A program made the position numbers and the translations under genes. The notes below the pieces were generated by a model, which saw only the letters and a program-made list of their open reading frames with translations, searched no databases and was not told where the DNA came from. 64,000 bases of DNA from Calonectria ilicicola (lineage: Eukaryota; Ascomycota; Sordariomycetes; Hypocreales; Nectriaceae): positions 4,836,001 through 4,900,000 of the forward strand of contig CP085831.1 of the NCBI GenBank assembly GCA_020809705.1. The letters are read 5' to 3'. Within the stretch, counting starts at the first letter, position 1, and every line of letters begins with the position of its first letter. Below are positions 22,132-33,583 of this stretch, one piece after another.

Positions 22132-23148
22132 ATGTTTTACCGAGCAAAGTTCGAAGCTGGAGATAAGTTTCTCTACGGTGTCTTCGGTATACAGTACCGA
22201 GGCGAAGAACCGACTGGCCAACAAGCCGAGTTGATTGACCGATTCGAGAAGCTGATCGAAGGCAAGACCCACATTGACCGCATCGTGTATCCGGGCGATG
22301 GTGGGATGGGTACCCGTATCTGGCTATCTTACTGGCAGCCGGAAACATATACTGAGTGGTGGACCAGCCAACCAGTGAAAATCTTTTGGGATTCCCTCCC
22401 GGAAGACGCCGGCATCTGGCGCGAGATATTGACTGTAACGCCCAGTCGAAATCAGAATGCCGTGACTGCGGAGAACAAGAACGGTCTCAATGGCTTGGGA
22501 GAGAATGAAATGTTCACCGAAAAGATTGGGTACTGGGGATGCCTACGTGATCGCATCGCCGAATCCACTCCCGAAGACCAACTCACGTCCCCGCTAGATG
22601 CCGTTCCAGAGGGTGTCGATGAGACAGATACCATTCGACCAGGGCGAACCTTCGTCACGGACCTGCCAGACAACATTTGCTTCCTTGTTGAAGGACAAGA
22701 TCACTCACTCATGACGCCGTTGGAGAAGAAACATTGGTTTGAGGAGTTTGACGAACTTGTTTCTGAGTGGATGCAGGATCTAGGCAAGAATACCAGAGAA
22801 AACGGGCTTCTTAGCCTTCGCATGGGCTACGTTCCCGAGTTTGGGACGTTCAAGGACAGCGGACCAATCAATCTGAGGCACAACAGAAAGATTGAGCTCT
22901 TTTACTGGTTGGATATGAAGCGTTTTGAACGAATCGGCCGAGTCCACCGAGGACATATCAAGCTTCGGAAGAAGTGGATGGAGGATTACTGTCCAGTGGG
23001 AAAGATGGGCAACGGGGTTGGCAAGATTTGTCTTTGGGAGGAGACGTCTATTTTGAAGGGTAATGAGATCGAAGCAGAGTATGTTGGCTGCCGAGAGGGG
23101 ACTGGGTTCATGGCATATGACAAATCCGGTGTAATTAGGAGCAAATAG
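22132..23148 (+). CDS. Haem-containing dehydratase (aldoxime dehydratase family)
   Basis: Single exon, 338 residues, the family's usual size. Landmarks are GYWGCLRDR (133-141), NICFLVEGQD (181-190) and EAEYVGCREGTGF (314-326), which match the phenylacetaldoxime dehydratase fold. Known members use ferrous haem to remove water from an aldoxime and give a nitrile. The VHRGH stretch (271-275) is where the proximal haem histidine is expected. From memory of bacterial enzymes, the motif around the catalytic Ser is RSGQ and a distal His sits in WHE; here those read VEGQ (186-189) and WEE (302-304). If the alignment holds, two catalytic side chains are replaced, so substrate or reaction may differ. 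A dead P450 lies about 2.7 kb upstream and an MDR oxidoreductase downstream. Start chosen as the first ATG after the TATA box. Confidence 0.85.
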   Translation: MFYRAKFEAGDKFLYGVFGIQYRGEEPTGQQAELIDRFEKLIEGKTHIDRIVYPGDGGMGTRIWLSYWQPETYTEWWTSQPVKIFWDSLPEDAGIWREILTVTPSRNQNAVTAENKNGLNGLGENEMFTEKIGYWGCLRDRIAESTPEDQLTSPLDAVPEGVDETDTIRPGRTFVTDLPDNICFLVEGQDHSLMTPLEKKHWFEEFDELVSEWMQDLGKNTRENGLLSLRMGYVPEFGTFKDSGPINLRHNRKIELFYWLDMKRFERIGRVHRGHIKLRKKWMEDYCPVGKMGNGVGKICLWEETSILKGNEIEAEYVGCREGTGFMAYDKSGVIRSK

Positions 23149-24658
23149 CTTACCCAATTTGAATTAGTATTTTTGATAATGATGAACCTGATTTTTCATA
23201 GTATTTATGGCCAGTTTTGTTATAGTGCATTTTGAGCATGTTGAAAACGTTGATCGAGCCTCAAGTTCACGATCGGATCGTGACGCTTGCGGCTTTCAAC
23301 GATGCGGCATACTCGTCCATCTTGCCGACGTACGCTCTCTCTTGATTATCTCTCTCATCATAACCACCATGTCTCCCTTAGGCAAATGTGCACTAGGTGG
23401 TGGTACTCTTACAAGGGTTTTATCTCAAGGTATCCTAACGGCAAACGCCACGAGGAAAGTACTCACCAACCCGAGAAAACGCATATTGATCACAGTAAGA
23501 ATGAAGACATGCGTGCTGGAGCATGGAATTATACCTTGAAGGCACTAGTGCTCACACAGGCCTAGCTAATTCCCGAACGGCTTGCGGCTCCATAATGAAC
23601 CGTTCTCTTGGAAACTCCTAAACATCATCCCCCCTGTAATTGTGGATAGCGAGGACACACTAGAGCGATTTCGGGATGATGGTGGCGCACAGTCCACATT
23701 TCTCAGACAATAACACCCTTTGAAAGATTATCCCTCTGTCACTCCTGTACCTTGAGCGGCATAGAACTTGACCTTGAAGATATTAATTTAATGATAATAA
23801 AACAAAAATAAATAAATAAATAATAATAATAAATATCATAAAATAACACATTTATTTCTTTAAAATTTGGTAGAGGAGAGTTGAAAAAGGTAGACGGGGT
23901 ACAATTTTTTTTGGATTATACAAGAAGGGCGCTCAAAATAAGTAGAGATTTCTCTGAAACCCGGCCAGGTCTTGCATCAAGGTAAAAAGGCGTACTTCAA
24001 TGAGATATCATAACAATTAATTGCTTCCATAATTCACAAACAATTGATACTTTTCAGTCAGCCATCAGAATAGACCAACGATGTTCTATAGGGTAGGCTT
24101 TGCACGCGTTGTCTTAATCTGAACGGGCCCAAAACGTATCATCAGTTAATCAATTCTGCACATAATATCGATCATAGACCAGCGGTCAATGTTAAATAAT
24201 GCGGTGTTTGTACAATTTTTACCCCGGAGTTTTCAACTTCATTTGTCGTTTCACTGTCGCATTGTTCCCGCTCTCACACTCGGCGCCTACAATGAATTGT
24301 ACGTCATATTTACTAAAGATGATTATCATGATCCTTTGTTATGCAAATCACAACCAACCATTCTATTTTTGTCTTTTCTTCCCTTTTTTCTTCCCCCCCG
24401 CCCATTCATAATCCAAGTGGAAGCGGAGTTGGTTCTGTTCCTCTTGAACCCCGTTTTCGGCGCCGGCGGAAATATTCACCACACTAGTGACCCACTCGGG
24501 GAGACTATTTGCCCGACGCACCTACGCCTCATGGCCTGTTCCAGAAGCGCGTGGGTTTTGTATTTAAGTTAAGGGAGACCCTCATTTATCATTTATCATT
24601 TATTGCGGGTTGATTTGAGTCAATTATACCAGGCATTCCATCATACACCACCGCCATA
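23149..24658. other. Intergenic, AT-rich, microsatellite
   Basis: Includes an AAAT/AAT low-complexity run at about 23804-23836, a polypyrimidine tract at about 24365-24400, and three tandem ATTTATC words at 24584-24602 just upstream of the MDR gene. ORFs at 23207-23565 lack motifs. Confidence 0.6.
23804..23836. repeat. AAAT/AAT microsatellite
   Basis: Consecutive AAAT then AAT units with no coding signal on either side. Confidence 0.7.
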
Positions 24659-25914
24659 ATGACATCGGAAATGCTATCAATTACCGCGTCCTCATACACT
24701 GATCCCTCGGGATACCAGCTTTCATCAGTCTCAAGGCCCGTGCTCAGCGAGCCAACCGATGTCATTATTCGGGTGCACGCCGCAAGCGTCAATCCCGTAG
24801 ATGTGAAAAAGGCCGTGGGAGTCTTCAAAATCGCAATGACCGAAGAGTGCGTGAAAAAATCCCCAATGCCATCTTCATATTCCCAGGCCAGGGCCACTAA
24901 CAACATTCAAGGTTCCCATACAAGATTGGATATGATTGCGCGGGCGTTGTGACAGAAGTAGGCGATGCTGTCAAAGGGATTCAGGTTGGCGATGAAGTTT
25001 ATTCCCGACTCCCCGAGGCGAGCAGAGGCGCGTGGAGCGAGTATGCCAAGTGCGACGAGAAATTTGTGGCACTCAAGCCGCAAAGTCTCTCCTTTGAAGA
25101 TGCAGCCTCGCTCCCATTGGCGGGAATGACGGCCCTCCAGACACTAAGGCGATACAAAGGCTCATTGGCTGGGAAGACGGTATTCATTCCAGCTGGTTGT
25201 AAGTACCATGCGCGTACTGTTCAGCAAAGCTACACAATTGTTAACACCTAAACAGTGAGTGGGACGGGATCCTATGCCTGCCAACTGGCAAAGAACGTTT
25301 TCCAAGCTGGTAGAGTAATCACCACTGTTTCAACATCAAAGGTTGCCAAGGTGCCATTACTACTTGGCGAGGGCACTGTCGATCAAAGTCAGTATACTCC
25401 TTGTCAACCTCGTGAGACTCTAGTATTGACAGCTATAGTAATCGATTACACCAAACAAAATCCATCTGAAGTCATCTCTGCAAAGTCCATTGACTTCATG
25501 CTTGACACAACAGGCGACGCCATGAGCTACCTTTCTCTCATGGTTCCTTCAACTAGTCTCATTGTATCCATTTCAACGCAGCCTTCGGGTGCGCAACTTC
25601 AGCAATCAAGCGTCATGCGCAGATCAGATAACCCGAAACTCCCGTGGTACGGTCGTATGCTGCTTGACGGCATGGACAACGTGCGCAGAACCCGTGCACG
25701 TCGCTGGGGCGTCGCTTACGAAAACCTCTTCTTGGATCCCAATGCCGATGACTTGAAAACTTTGACGGCGGCTGTTGACGGAGGAAACCTAAAACCTGTG
25801 GTTGGTTCAAGGGTCGACTTCAAAAACATTGATCAGGTCAGGGAGGAATGTGGGTTAGTCTTTAAGGGCAAAGGGAGTATTGGAAAAACTGTGATAAACA
25901 TTAAATCTGATTAA
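24659..25914 (+). CDS. Zinc-type/quinone oxidoreductase of the MDR family
   Basis: Four exons: 24659-24846, 24912-25198, 25256-25387 and 25439-25914, consistent in phase and giving 360 residues. The N-terminal GroES-like fold has VHAASVNPVDVKK and FPYKIGYDCAGVVTEVG, the latter formed across the first junction. The Rossmann part has AGLSGTGSYACQLAK (nucleotide-binding loop) and ends with VFKGKGSIGKTVI. There are no structural-zinc cysteines, so this is the zinc-free quinone-oxidoreductase/enoyl-reductase branch using NADPH. The last intron is 51 nt, a multiple of three with no stop, so a retained-intron form would still be in frame. Its neighbours are a haem dehydratase and a Zn2Cys6 regulator. 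Substrate is not predictable. Confidence 0.9.
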
Positions 25915-26012
25915 TCTTAAATGAATAATGGAATAATGAAGCGTAACTGAAGACGAACAACAAAAAAATATTTCTGATGTACATGTGCGTGTGAACCAAC
26001 TTAGCTAGAGGC

Positions 26013-28286
26013 TTATACTTGGAAACTCGCCATGTCTATCATGCTTGAATCGGAATTAATAACGGGGCCTCCCTCCGATTTGCTGAACCATTCATTGATG
26101 ATATCATCAATATCTTCCACAGAGTATCTGAGGTCAAAGAATTGTTTCGGCAGTGATGATTCCAAAACAGGAGTTCTATGTTGTGAGACCGCTGTACGGA
26201 CGACCACTTCGTATCTTCTTGCTCGAGGCCACCTCTGCCCACAAACATTCAAGGCATAGGCCAAGGAGCGTAAATGACTTGGCACATCGGCTGCAAGTGC
26301 TTTTGAAAACACTAGTGCCAATAATTTAGTATACTCCGGTGCGAATGAATGCGCAACACTTACCAATGAAAAATCTTGCGGATACGAATAGACAGGGTAT
26401 CAGGTGCGGGTTGGTGACAAGAAGATCCTCGTCATCCATTCTGCGGACTTTTGCCGCCATGTTCTCACACGCGTACAGGCATCGATTTGATGCATAAGAC
26501 CACTAACAGGGAATTTCAATTAGTGATGCGAGCCAAACACCTTTGATATCTCTCAACGTACCGGTTCGTAGTGTCGCTCTATTTCTGCCGGTAATGGAAC
26601 AAGCCGTTGAAACATAACAATTATGGCCCTGTTTACGTGTCAGTGCTTGAGTTGGTACGGAATGTCTCTTGTGCGTACATGTTAAGCAGGCAATTCGTCA
26701 GAACAATGTTGGGATCCATCTCGGATCGCTCTACCTGTGGAAGCTCCGCGTTGATGAGTCTAAAGACCGAGGCTACAAATTCCTCTCGCCAGCCCGTGAG
26801 CCGGTCATCAATCCTCTGCGCCTCGCTTTGCCAATTTAACATAGCCTCGGTGTTTTTCAAGTCGACGTCGCGCCTCAAGAACTCATGAACAGTGGAGAGC
26901 TCAGCTGCGACGAGGATGATGCAAAGCGAAAAGGCGGATGAGTAACGAAATTGACCCAGAGACCAAACATTGATGATGTGTTCTGGAAATGCCCATAGCG
27001 CATCGCTGCATGGTAGCACACAATGCGCAATCGGCATCGAGATGGCTGTATTCCATGTTGTGCCCAGAGTTGACATACTATCCAGCATCTCTGTCATCCA
27101 GTATGCCCGGACATGTTCCTCGCGAGATATGACAGTCTTGTCCACAGGAGACGTCCGCGATAGGATGGTACGGTGATAATTAGAGTGGTCAGACCCTCCT
27201 GTGACAAGATCACGTAGGCCTAGCTGCGCGCTCATTCTGAGAGCAGTTAGTCTATGTGATGGCTACGATTGGTTTGATGGTGGTAAATATGTCGTTTAAA
27301 CTTTGTATGCCACTCACCTCTTGCAGAGAACCATTTTGTTCCAGAATTCAGTCATCTCGCCGGCTCCGTAATCAATGATGGAAATGATTAGGAGTGCTTG
27401 AATTGATGCAAGGGAGCGTTCACGGAGTGCCTCAAGAAGCACTTCTTCTCTAAGACGATCGATAGACTCCCGTCTTTCTGTTGACGTAAACGATTGCGAT
27501 GGACAATGCACTAGCGTTGTTGCTACAATAGCCTTTATGACCAATCGACGATGGCAAGACCCAAGGTCAGGAGAAGATTGGAATGTTTCGACCAGTGAGG
27601 GTTGGTGTAAAATGGGGAACCACGGATGATATCTCTTGAACCATATCGAAATCAGCTCGGAGACATCGCTTAGAGAGCTCAGGTTAAAGTTATCCCTGCT
27701 TATAGCGCTTAATGATGGTGCCATGGCACTACCGCTAGATGGTGTATCTACGGGGAAAATGCTCACGCCAGTGTTGTGAGACGTTTGATTGACTTCCAAG
27801 TGCACCGCTGCCGGTGTAGCAAACGGTTGGCTTGGAATTGAAGCGTCCGGTTGAATTATGGTCAAAGGAGATTCGTTAGTGATGGGTGCTGGACTGTCAT
27901 TTGCTGGTAAGCCTTGGTGAGCCACAGCCCGGTCACCTGCCTCGATCCGGTTCACACGTTCTTCAAGTTGTGCTTTTCCTATCAGCGCTTATTCGAAAAA
28001 AAAAAAATGGGTTGCATGGGACAAACCTAATCGCATTTCCAACTGAGAGACATAACCGGCCCGAAGTCCAGGAGATTGTTGCGTTGCGGCATATTGACAG
28101 TCAAAGTTGTTCCTTGCACAGAACTGACACTTGGGGCGTCCCCGGTCGCATGCCGTTTTCCTCTGTCGACATGTGGAGCCTGAGATGATTATTCACATGT
28201 TAGAAACGACTTTGAGACGAGATTGGCTATAGGCAAGTCACACATGCAGCCCTATGGGATTTGGTCCGGTTGTTTGGTTCAGTCAT
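26013..28286 (-). CDS. Zn2Cys6 fungal transcription factor
   Basis: Seven exons: 28244-28286, 28027-28179, 27318-27978, 26679-27236, 26562-26628, 26364-26502 and 26013-26311. The lengths sum to 1920 nt, all phases fit, and the product is 639 residues. The zinc cluster is split by the first intron: joined, it reads ACSTCRQRKTAC then DRGRPKC QFC ARNNFDC, an exact C-x2-C-x6-C-x6-C-x2-C-x6-C. A linker and short coiled coil (QLEMRLGKAQLEERVNRIE) follow. The middle homology region starts near WFKRYHPWFPILHQPSLV. Such factors bind CGG-type half sites as dimers in the nucleus. Convergent with the MDR gene (98 bp between stop codons) and about 0.7 kb from the transketolase 3' end, so it may regulate either side. 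Confidence 0.92.
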
Positions 28287-29001
28287 GGTCGGTGGCTCGG
28301 AGGCGTTTGTCGGGATTAGATCGGTGGGACACGGCCCGACGCCAGCACGGAGACGTTTTGGAAAATTTGGGGGCGCACGTGACTACCGCAGTGACAAACT
28401 AGCAAGGGGGCAGGGTGACTTCCAATACACCCCTCGAAAGATGGTGGCCCAATTTAGTTAACACCTGAAAATGAATAACTAATACTAAATAAAATAAAAT
28501 TATATATCTAATTTATGTAATTATTACTTACTTATGTTTCTCTTTTTTTTTTATTTTTTTACTGAACAGTCAAGAAATAGCAAGAAAAAGTTGAGGGGAC
28601 AATCTTTCAAGGGCTGTACTGTAGTCAACAGCGCTACTCAATATCGGTCGTATTTCCCCAGCTGCTACACTTGATTGACGTAATATTTCGCAGTCTTTTC
28701 CGCTTACGTTAAGTCGGGTAAGAATACGCCGTTGAACGATTTAGGAGTTAATCCTGGATGTTGCTAGGTTTGTTTTAACCGAACCTGGCTTTACTATTTG
28801 TTTTCAAACGGATTTTGACTTCTATGTTTAATTTAAGAGTCGGCTATATATATAATTTCAGATTTGTTTCGCTTTTGGTTCCCTCACTTGGGCGACATGT
28901 ATCCTCACCCAAACATGAATATTGACCGTAGCTCTTTGGAGCAGGACTTCTGATAGCGTACTTTTCATTCGATATGGCTGGATCGTTCCTTTTTTATCTT
29001 C
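28287..29001. other. Intergenic, AT-rich
   Basis: Between the regulator start and the transketolase stop. It contains an AT-rich run with poly-T at about 28540-28560. No gene seen. Confidence 0.6.
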
Positions 29002-31348
29002 TTAAAAAGCTTTACGAATAGCCGATGGCAAATTTGTCACCGGCTTCCATGCCTCAATCACGGCAACTGCTCGCTTTGAGATGCCTTCTGGGGTGAATTC
29101 AAATTTCTGGAGAATGCATGAATCAGTATACGGACCAAAATTGGGTCGAATATATATATAATATTTACGCGTACCTCAAAAATTTCTTGTGCAGGCCCAG
29201 ATGCACCGAAGCGATCAAGGCCAAACTGCTCGTGAGTATGTCGACCCCAACTTGCGGTGCTAAGCACCTCAACGGAGAGCGATGGAATACCATGAGGCAA
29301 GACAGATAGCCGATACTCAAAATTCTGAGAGTCAAACACCTCAAGGCAAGGCATGGAAACAATTCGGGCCTTGAACCCATGGTTCGTTTGCAAGAGTTTG
29401 GCAGCTTCCACGCAGAGGGACACCTCTGAACCAGTGGAGACGAGGGTAATATCGGCTCCATCAGCTTCCTGAAGCGTATAGCCGCCCTTGATTGCCTTCT
29501 CAAATGCTGATCCATCAAGTTGCGGAAGCTTTTGACGAGAGAAGGCCATGATGCTTGGGGTATGTTTGCTGGTGAGGGCAATGTAGTAGGCAGCGCTGGT
29601 CTCATTTCCGTCGGCTGGTCGCCAAACCAAAGTGTTGGGCATCGAGCGGAAGTGACTCAGGGTCTCAATTGGCTGATGTGTTGGACCATCCTCTCCAAGG
29701 CCGATGGAATCGTGAGTTGCAACCCAGATAACCCGACTTTGCGACAAGGCAGACAGACGAATTGAGCCAGCTGCGTACGAAACAAAGTTGAGAAATGTTC
29801 CAGCATAAGGTATCACAGTTCCATAGGTTGCCATCCCATTCATGATTGCCCCCATATCGTGTTCGCGCACACCGTAGCGGACATACCGACCTGAGTAGTC
29901 ACCAAGGCCTGTGCTGTCGGCTTGAAAGTCGACAGCACTCTTCCATCTCGTCAAATTAGAGGGGCTCAGGTCGGCTGAACCACCAACCAGGTCAGGAATC
30001 ACAGCTTGAAGTTTCTCCAAAACAGCTTCCGATAGCTTCCTGGTTGCCTCGGGCGGGTCGGAATAGGTAAAACGTGGTAGATTCTTCTCCCAGTCACTTG
30101 GAAGATCCCCAGCCATTCGTCGCACGATCTCAGCATGCTGCTCGGGGTATTTGTTACCATAGCCAGCAAATAAAGTGTTCCAATCCTCTTCCAATGCTAC
30201 GCCTCTAGAGGAACGTTTTGCGCAGAGATCATAGACTTCCTGTGGAACCTGAAATGTTTGGTCTGGGTCGAAACCAAATTTCTCTTTTAGCTGCTTGATA
30301 TCGGCCGTCTGAAGAGGTGACCCGTGGACACCGTGAGTTCCCTGCTTAGTGGATCCATAACCGATAGTCGTGCGTAGCTTGATTAAAGAAGGCTTGTTCC
30401 TAACTTTTTGAGTCGCATCAATGGCAGTAGAAATGGCATCCAAGTCGGTATCGCCATCCTCAACAATAATAACATGCCAACCATAGGCCTCATATCTCTT
30501 TACGACGTCCTCAGTAAAGGCGCAGTTGATGTATCCGTCTATCGAGATGTGATTGTCGTCGTAGACGCATATAAGATTCCCCAGCTGGAGATGGCCGGCT
30601 ATGGAGGAGGCCTCGCTTGCAACACCTTCCATAAGGCAGCCATCACCAACAAAACAGTACGTGTAGTTGTTTACCAGTTCGAACTCAGATGTGTTGAATA
30701 GAGCCGCAGTATGCGCCTGTGCCATGGCTATACCAACGGCGTTTGCAATGCCTTGACCTAGGGGGCCAGTGGTGACTTCCACTCCGGGCGTGTCGTGGGC
30801 CTCAGGGTGACCAGGAAGAATGCTTCCACGTTTCTTTCATGGTCAGTGAATAAATTTGGTTCTTCAATGAATTCCTATGAACAGAAACTTACTCGAAATG
30901 ACTTGATATCATCCATGCTAATGGCATACCCGTAGAGGTGTAGGAGGGCATATTGGAGCATGCAGCCATGGCCGTTGCTGGATCAACTCAGTCATTTTCA
31001 TCGTACGGAAGAGTGATTGAAAGACTCACGACAGAATAAAACGGTCGCGATTGAGCCAATCCGGATTTTTTGGATTAAAATTTAAAAATCGATTGAAGAG
31101 AACGTGAGCGACCGGAGCCATGCCCCTACAGAATATTAGTAGCCAGTACCAAGCCAACGTTTTTAATGCAGAATCTCAGCTTACATTGGGGCGCCGGGAT
31201 GACCTGAACTACAAGCATAGGTGGCATCGACCTAGAGCAAATAGTTAGGGATAATGAAGGGAAGCACATGGCGGCCGATGGAAGAGAATCGTACTGCAAG
31301 GAGACGGATGGTATTTATCGCCAATTGGTCAATAGCATTGAAAGACAT
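29002..31348 (-). CDS. Transketolase
   Basis: Six exons: 31295-31348, 31185-31231, 31030-31125, 30893-30977, 29175-30833 and 29002-29106; 2046 nt, 681 residues, full family length. It moves two-carbon ketol units between sugar phosphates using thiamine diphosphate and Mg2+. Motifs in order: [16 protein letters not shown] (formed over two junctions), [26 protein letters not shown], the TPP-binding GDGCLMEGV...DDN, and in the pyrimidine domain [10 protein letters not shown] and [15 protein letters not shown]. The C-terminal domain is intact. Start is the [15 protein letters not shown] methionine. It lies 0.8 kb from a P-loop kinase on the same strand and near a sugar porter, which suggests a dedicated rather than housekeeping copy; a housekeeping role cannot be excluded. 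Confidence 0.95.
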
Positions 31349-32156
31349 GGCTGCGGTTGGACCGGACGCAGCTGTGCTTTCTCCTAGTCTCTGCTTAATT
31401 TTACAACCGATTGAAATCACAACAGAATAAGATTTGCTAAACGGGAAGCATTTATACTAATATGGCTTGCCCAAGCTGCAGATTTATCAGAGACCAGGAA
31501 TCTCAACACATTGTCTCCCATGCACGTCTGACAAAGACGGGCGACTACGATATGCCTCCGCAGGTGCGCCAACGGACCCAGCATTGCGCGATTCCCCAAA
31601 CAGACGAATTGGGTTGCCGCTATTCTCGAGTGCTCTGACTCGAGCAGCGGGCTTGACTTTAACCGCTCCCCCGTGTGTCTACAAGCTAATTGGACGGTGG
31701 CGGACCAAGTCCATCCCAAATGGACTAGCTTGTCGTCTCTCGTGATTTGACAAGGGACATTCGTGGGTCCATGCAACATCAAGCGACTCACTAACATTGC
31801 CCAATTGGGTAGCCTCGGGCCATGTCGCGACCGATCACGTGCGCAAAGCCTGAAGATATCGCGGGATTTACCCTGTAAACTGCAAAACGGCATCTCTCTC
31901 CTAATTCGGTTGGAATATTCAGAAAATGCTGACTGTAATGTGAGGAATGAAATGAAAATTTCTGCATCCAATCTATTTATAAATAATGTATTATTTTAAT
32001 GTTTACACTCTATTTGGTGGATTCTCCTTTAAATTGGGTAGAGTCCGCTCATTGACATGCAATATAACAAATATCTCTTCTCAATTGATCTCATCTATAT
32101 CCCTGACAAATCGTAAAATGTCATTTCTAATAGTTTATGATTCAAAAATTCTAGCT
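31349..32156. other. Intergenic between transketolase and kinase
   Basis: A 184-codon minus-strand ORF at 31417-31971 has no motif or splice support and looks like chance. A perfect inverted repeat sits at 31625-31644. The segment at 31960-32160 is AT-rich and is probably the kinase 3' flank. Confidence 0.5.
31625..31644. promoter_or_regulatory. Perfect 7-bp inverted repeat upstream of transketolase
   Basis: CTCGAGT (31625-31631) and ACTCGAG (31638-31644) separated by GCTCTG, 277 bp upstream of the transketolase ATG. The symmetric spacing suits binding of a dimeric regulator; no specific factor can be named. Confidence 0.4.
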
Positions 32157-32967
32157 TCAACTACATTTAACTCGCTCTTTTACGGGTAGTAAGTTGTCCA
32201 AGATATCATCCGCATTCAGAAAATCAGTAGTTCTAATCCTATCCCTCGCTGCCTGCTCGTCGGGGCAGATGCCAGACGCAACATGTCGTTTGACCAACCT
32301 CTCTCTTGCGACCTCGCGGTCGACGTCGACGAGCCACAGTTCTGTTATCAATTGTGCTGCTGATCGCCATGGCTCTCGGTCTAAACAGACGTAATTTCCT
32401 TCAATCAGGACGATTTTAGTTATTGGCTGGATAGCGATGCCGTCTTGTACGGGATCCTTAATAGCATGGTCAAAAGTCGGGGCATAAATTATTGGTCCAT
32501 TTTCTGGGGCCGACTGATGCAATTTTTGCAGTAACTTGTAGAAACCATCTGCGTCAAACGTGAATGCCGCACCCCGTCTGTGGATAGCGGTGGCGGGGTC
32601 GCTCATGGCAGCAAGCTCTGCTCTTGTATAGTGGTAGCCATCCATAGAAATGTCTGCAGCCACGGGTTCAACATTTGGCCCGTTTCGTTGCTGATTGATG
32701 GTGTTTATGGCCTTGGCAACATTGCTCGCTAATGTGGTTTTGCCTGGCTACCCGGTTAGGAGCTGCTCAATTTGGAGTTTGTTGAGAAAAGCGAACCTGA
32801 TCCAGGGATTCCCGCTATTCCTATCAGAATCCTCTTGTTTGGATCATTTTTCTGATATAAATCTGCGGCAAATCTGTATAAGTCACACCGTATGAACTGT
32901 GCAATGCCTGAAAATGGGTCCACTTACCCCATGCCTTCTCGGCCAATCGAGCTACCTCCGTGTCCAT
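32157..32967 (-). CDS. P-loop small-molecule kinase (uridine/phosphoribulokinase-like)
   Basis: Three exons: 32928-32967, 32797-32862 and 32157-32743, in phase, 230 residues. Exon joining creates AWDLYQKNDPNKRILIG and the Walker A motif GIPGSGKTT, with Gly-Lys split across exons 2 and 3. Further family marks are SMDGYHYTR (the acidic base region), an RRGAAFTFDADGF stretch, VLIEGNYVCLD (Walker B-like) and a C-terminal lid region with VARERLVKRHVASG. This is the fungal branch of the phosphoribulokinase/uridine kinase superfamily, which phosphorylates small hydroxyl compounds with ATP. The substrate is unknown. Next to a transketolase and a sugar porter, a sugar or polyol substrate is the natural inference. 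It diverges from the porter gene. Confidence 0.88.
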
Positions 32968-33295
32968 GGTGTTTGACGTTGGGGAAGCGGCCTCCGACTT
33001 TACGTATTTTTCTCGGAAACAAGCAGCCGGGCACCTACGAACAGGACACTCGCGAACGTAACATATTTAAACCAATTGGCATTTATTGTGGGCTATCGTT
33101 TGCCGAGAGTGAGGTCTGGGATTCGGACCAAGTCAGCGCAGCACCACGTTAGTGTCGGGGTCGACACGGCCCGCGATATTCGACCTGATTGGCCTCCACA
33201 CTAGCAAGTGGATCGAAATGGGGAACCGTGAACCATCGGAATACGACCTCCCGGACTTCTCTCTATTTATCCTTGATCCACTTGGAGTGTAGGGG

Positions 33296-33346
33296 CTGGG
33301 GAAACAAGCTATCGGATGATGCCCGTGGGGAAAAGAATTCGTGGGG
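33296..33346 (+). promoter_or_regulatory. Cluster of three CreA-type SYGGRG motifs
   Basis: CTGGGG at 33296-33301, GTGGGG at 33325-33330 and GTGGGG at 33341-33346, about 240-290 bp upstream of the sugar-porter ATG. SYGGRG is the known binding consensus of the carbon catabolite repressor CreA in moulds, and closely spaced pairs are usually needed for function. Confidence 0.5.
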
Positions 33347-33406
33347 TGCACGTGAGGAAAGAAAACCGGTCGATCAACCTGCTAGGGTTCGGCACTTGCA
33401 TACAAC

Positions 33407-33413
33407 TATATAA
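33407..33413 (+). promoter_or_regulatory. TATA box of the sugar porter
   Basis: TATATAA, 177 bp upstream of the ATG at 33584 and 60 bp downstream of the last SYGGRG motif. Confidence 0.5.
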
Positions 33414-33583
33414 GATCACCCGAACAGACGCCTAAGGTTGAATTAGGGCAGCATTGAGGTTCTCATGGTCGGGATTGTATCTTCATTCCAATACATGACC
33501 TACAAATTGACGTCCGTATTTTTCCATTTCGCTCTCAATCGGTCACCTTCCTTACCATCTGCCTGAGACAACGCGAATCAACA

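Larger units (their letters stand above)
32968..33583. promoter_or_regulatory. Divergent promoter region, kinase / sugar porter
   Basis: A 616-bp region shared by two divergent genes. It holds three SYGGRG motifs and a TATATAA box on the porter side. Confidence 0.6.

Noticed and set aside
31417..31971. 184-codon minus-strand ORF between the transketolase and kinase genes
   Set aside because: No recognisable motif, no ATG-proximal or splice support, and it lies in the transketolase promoter.
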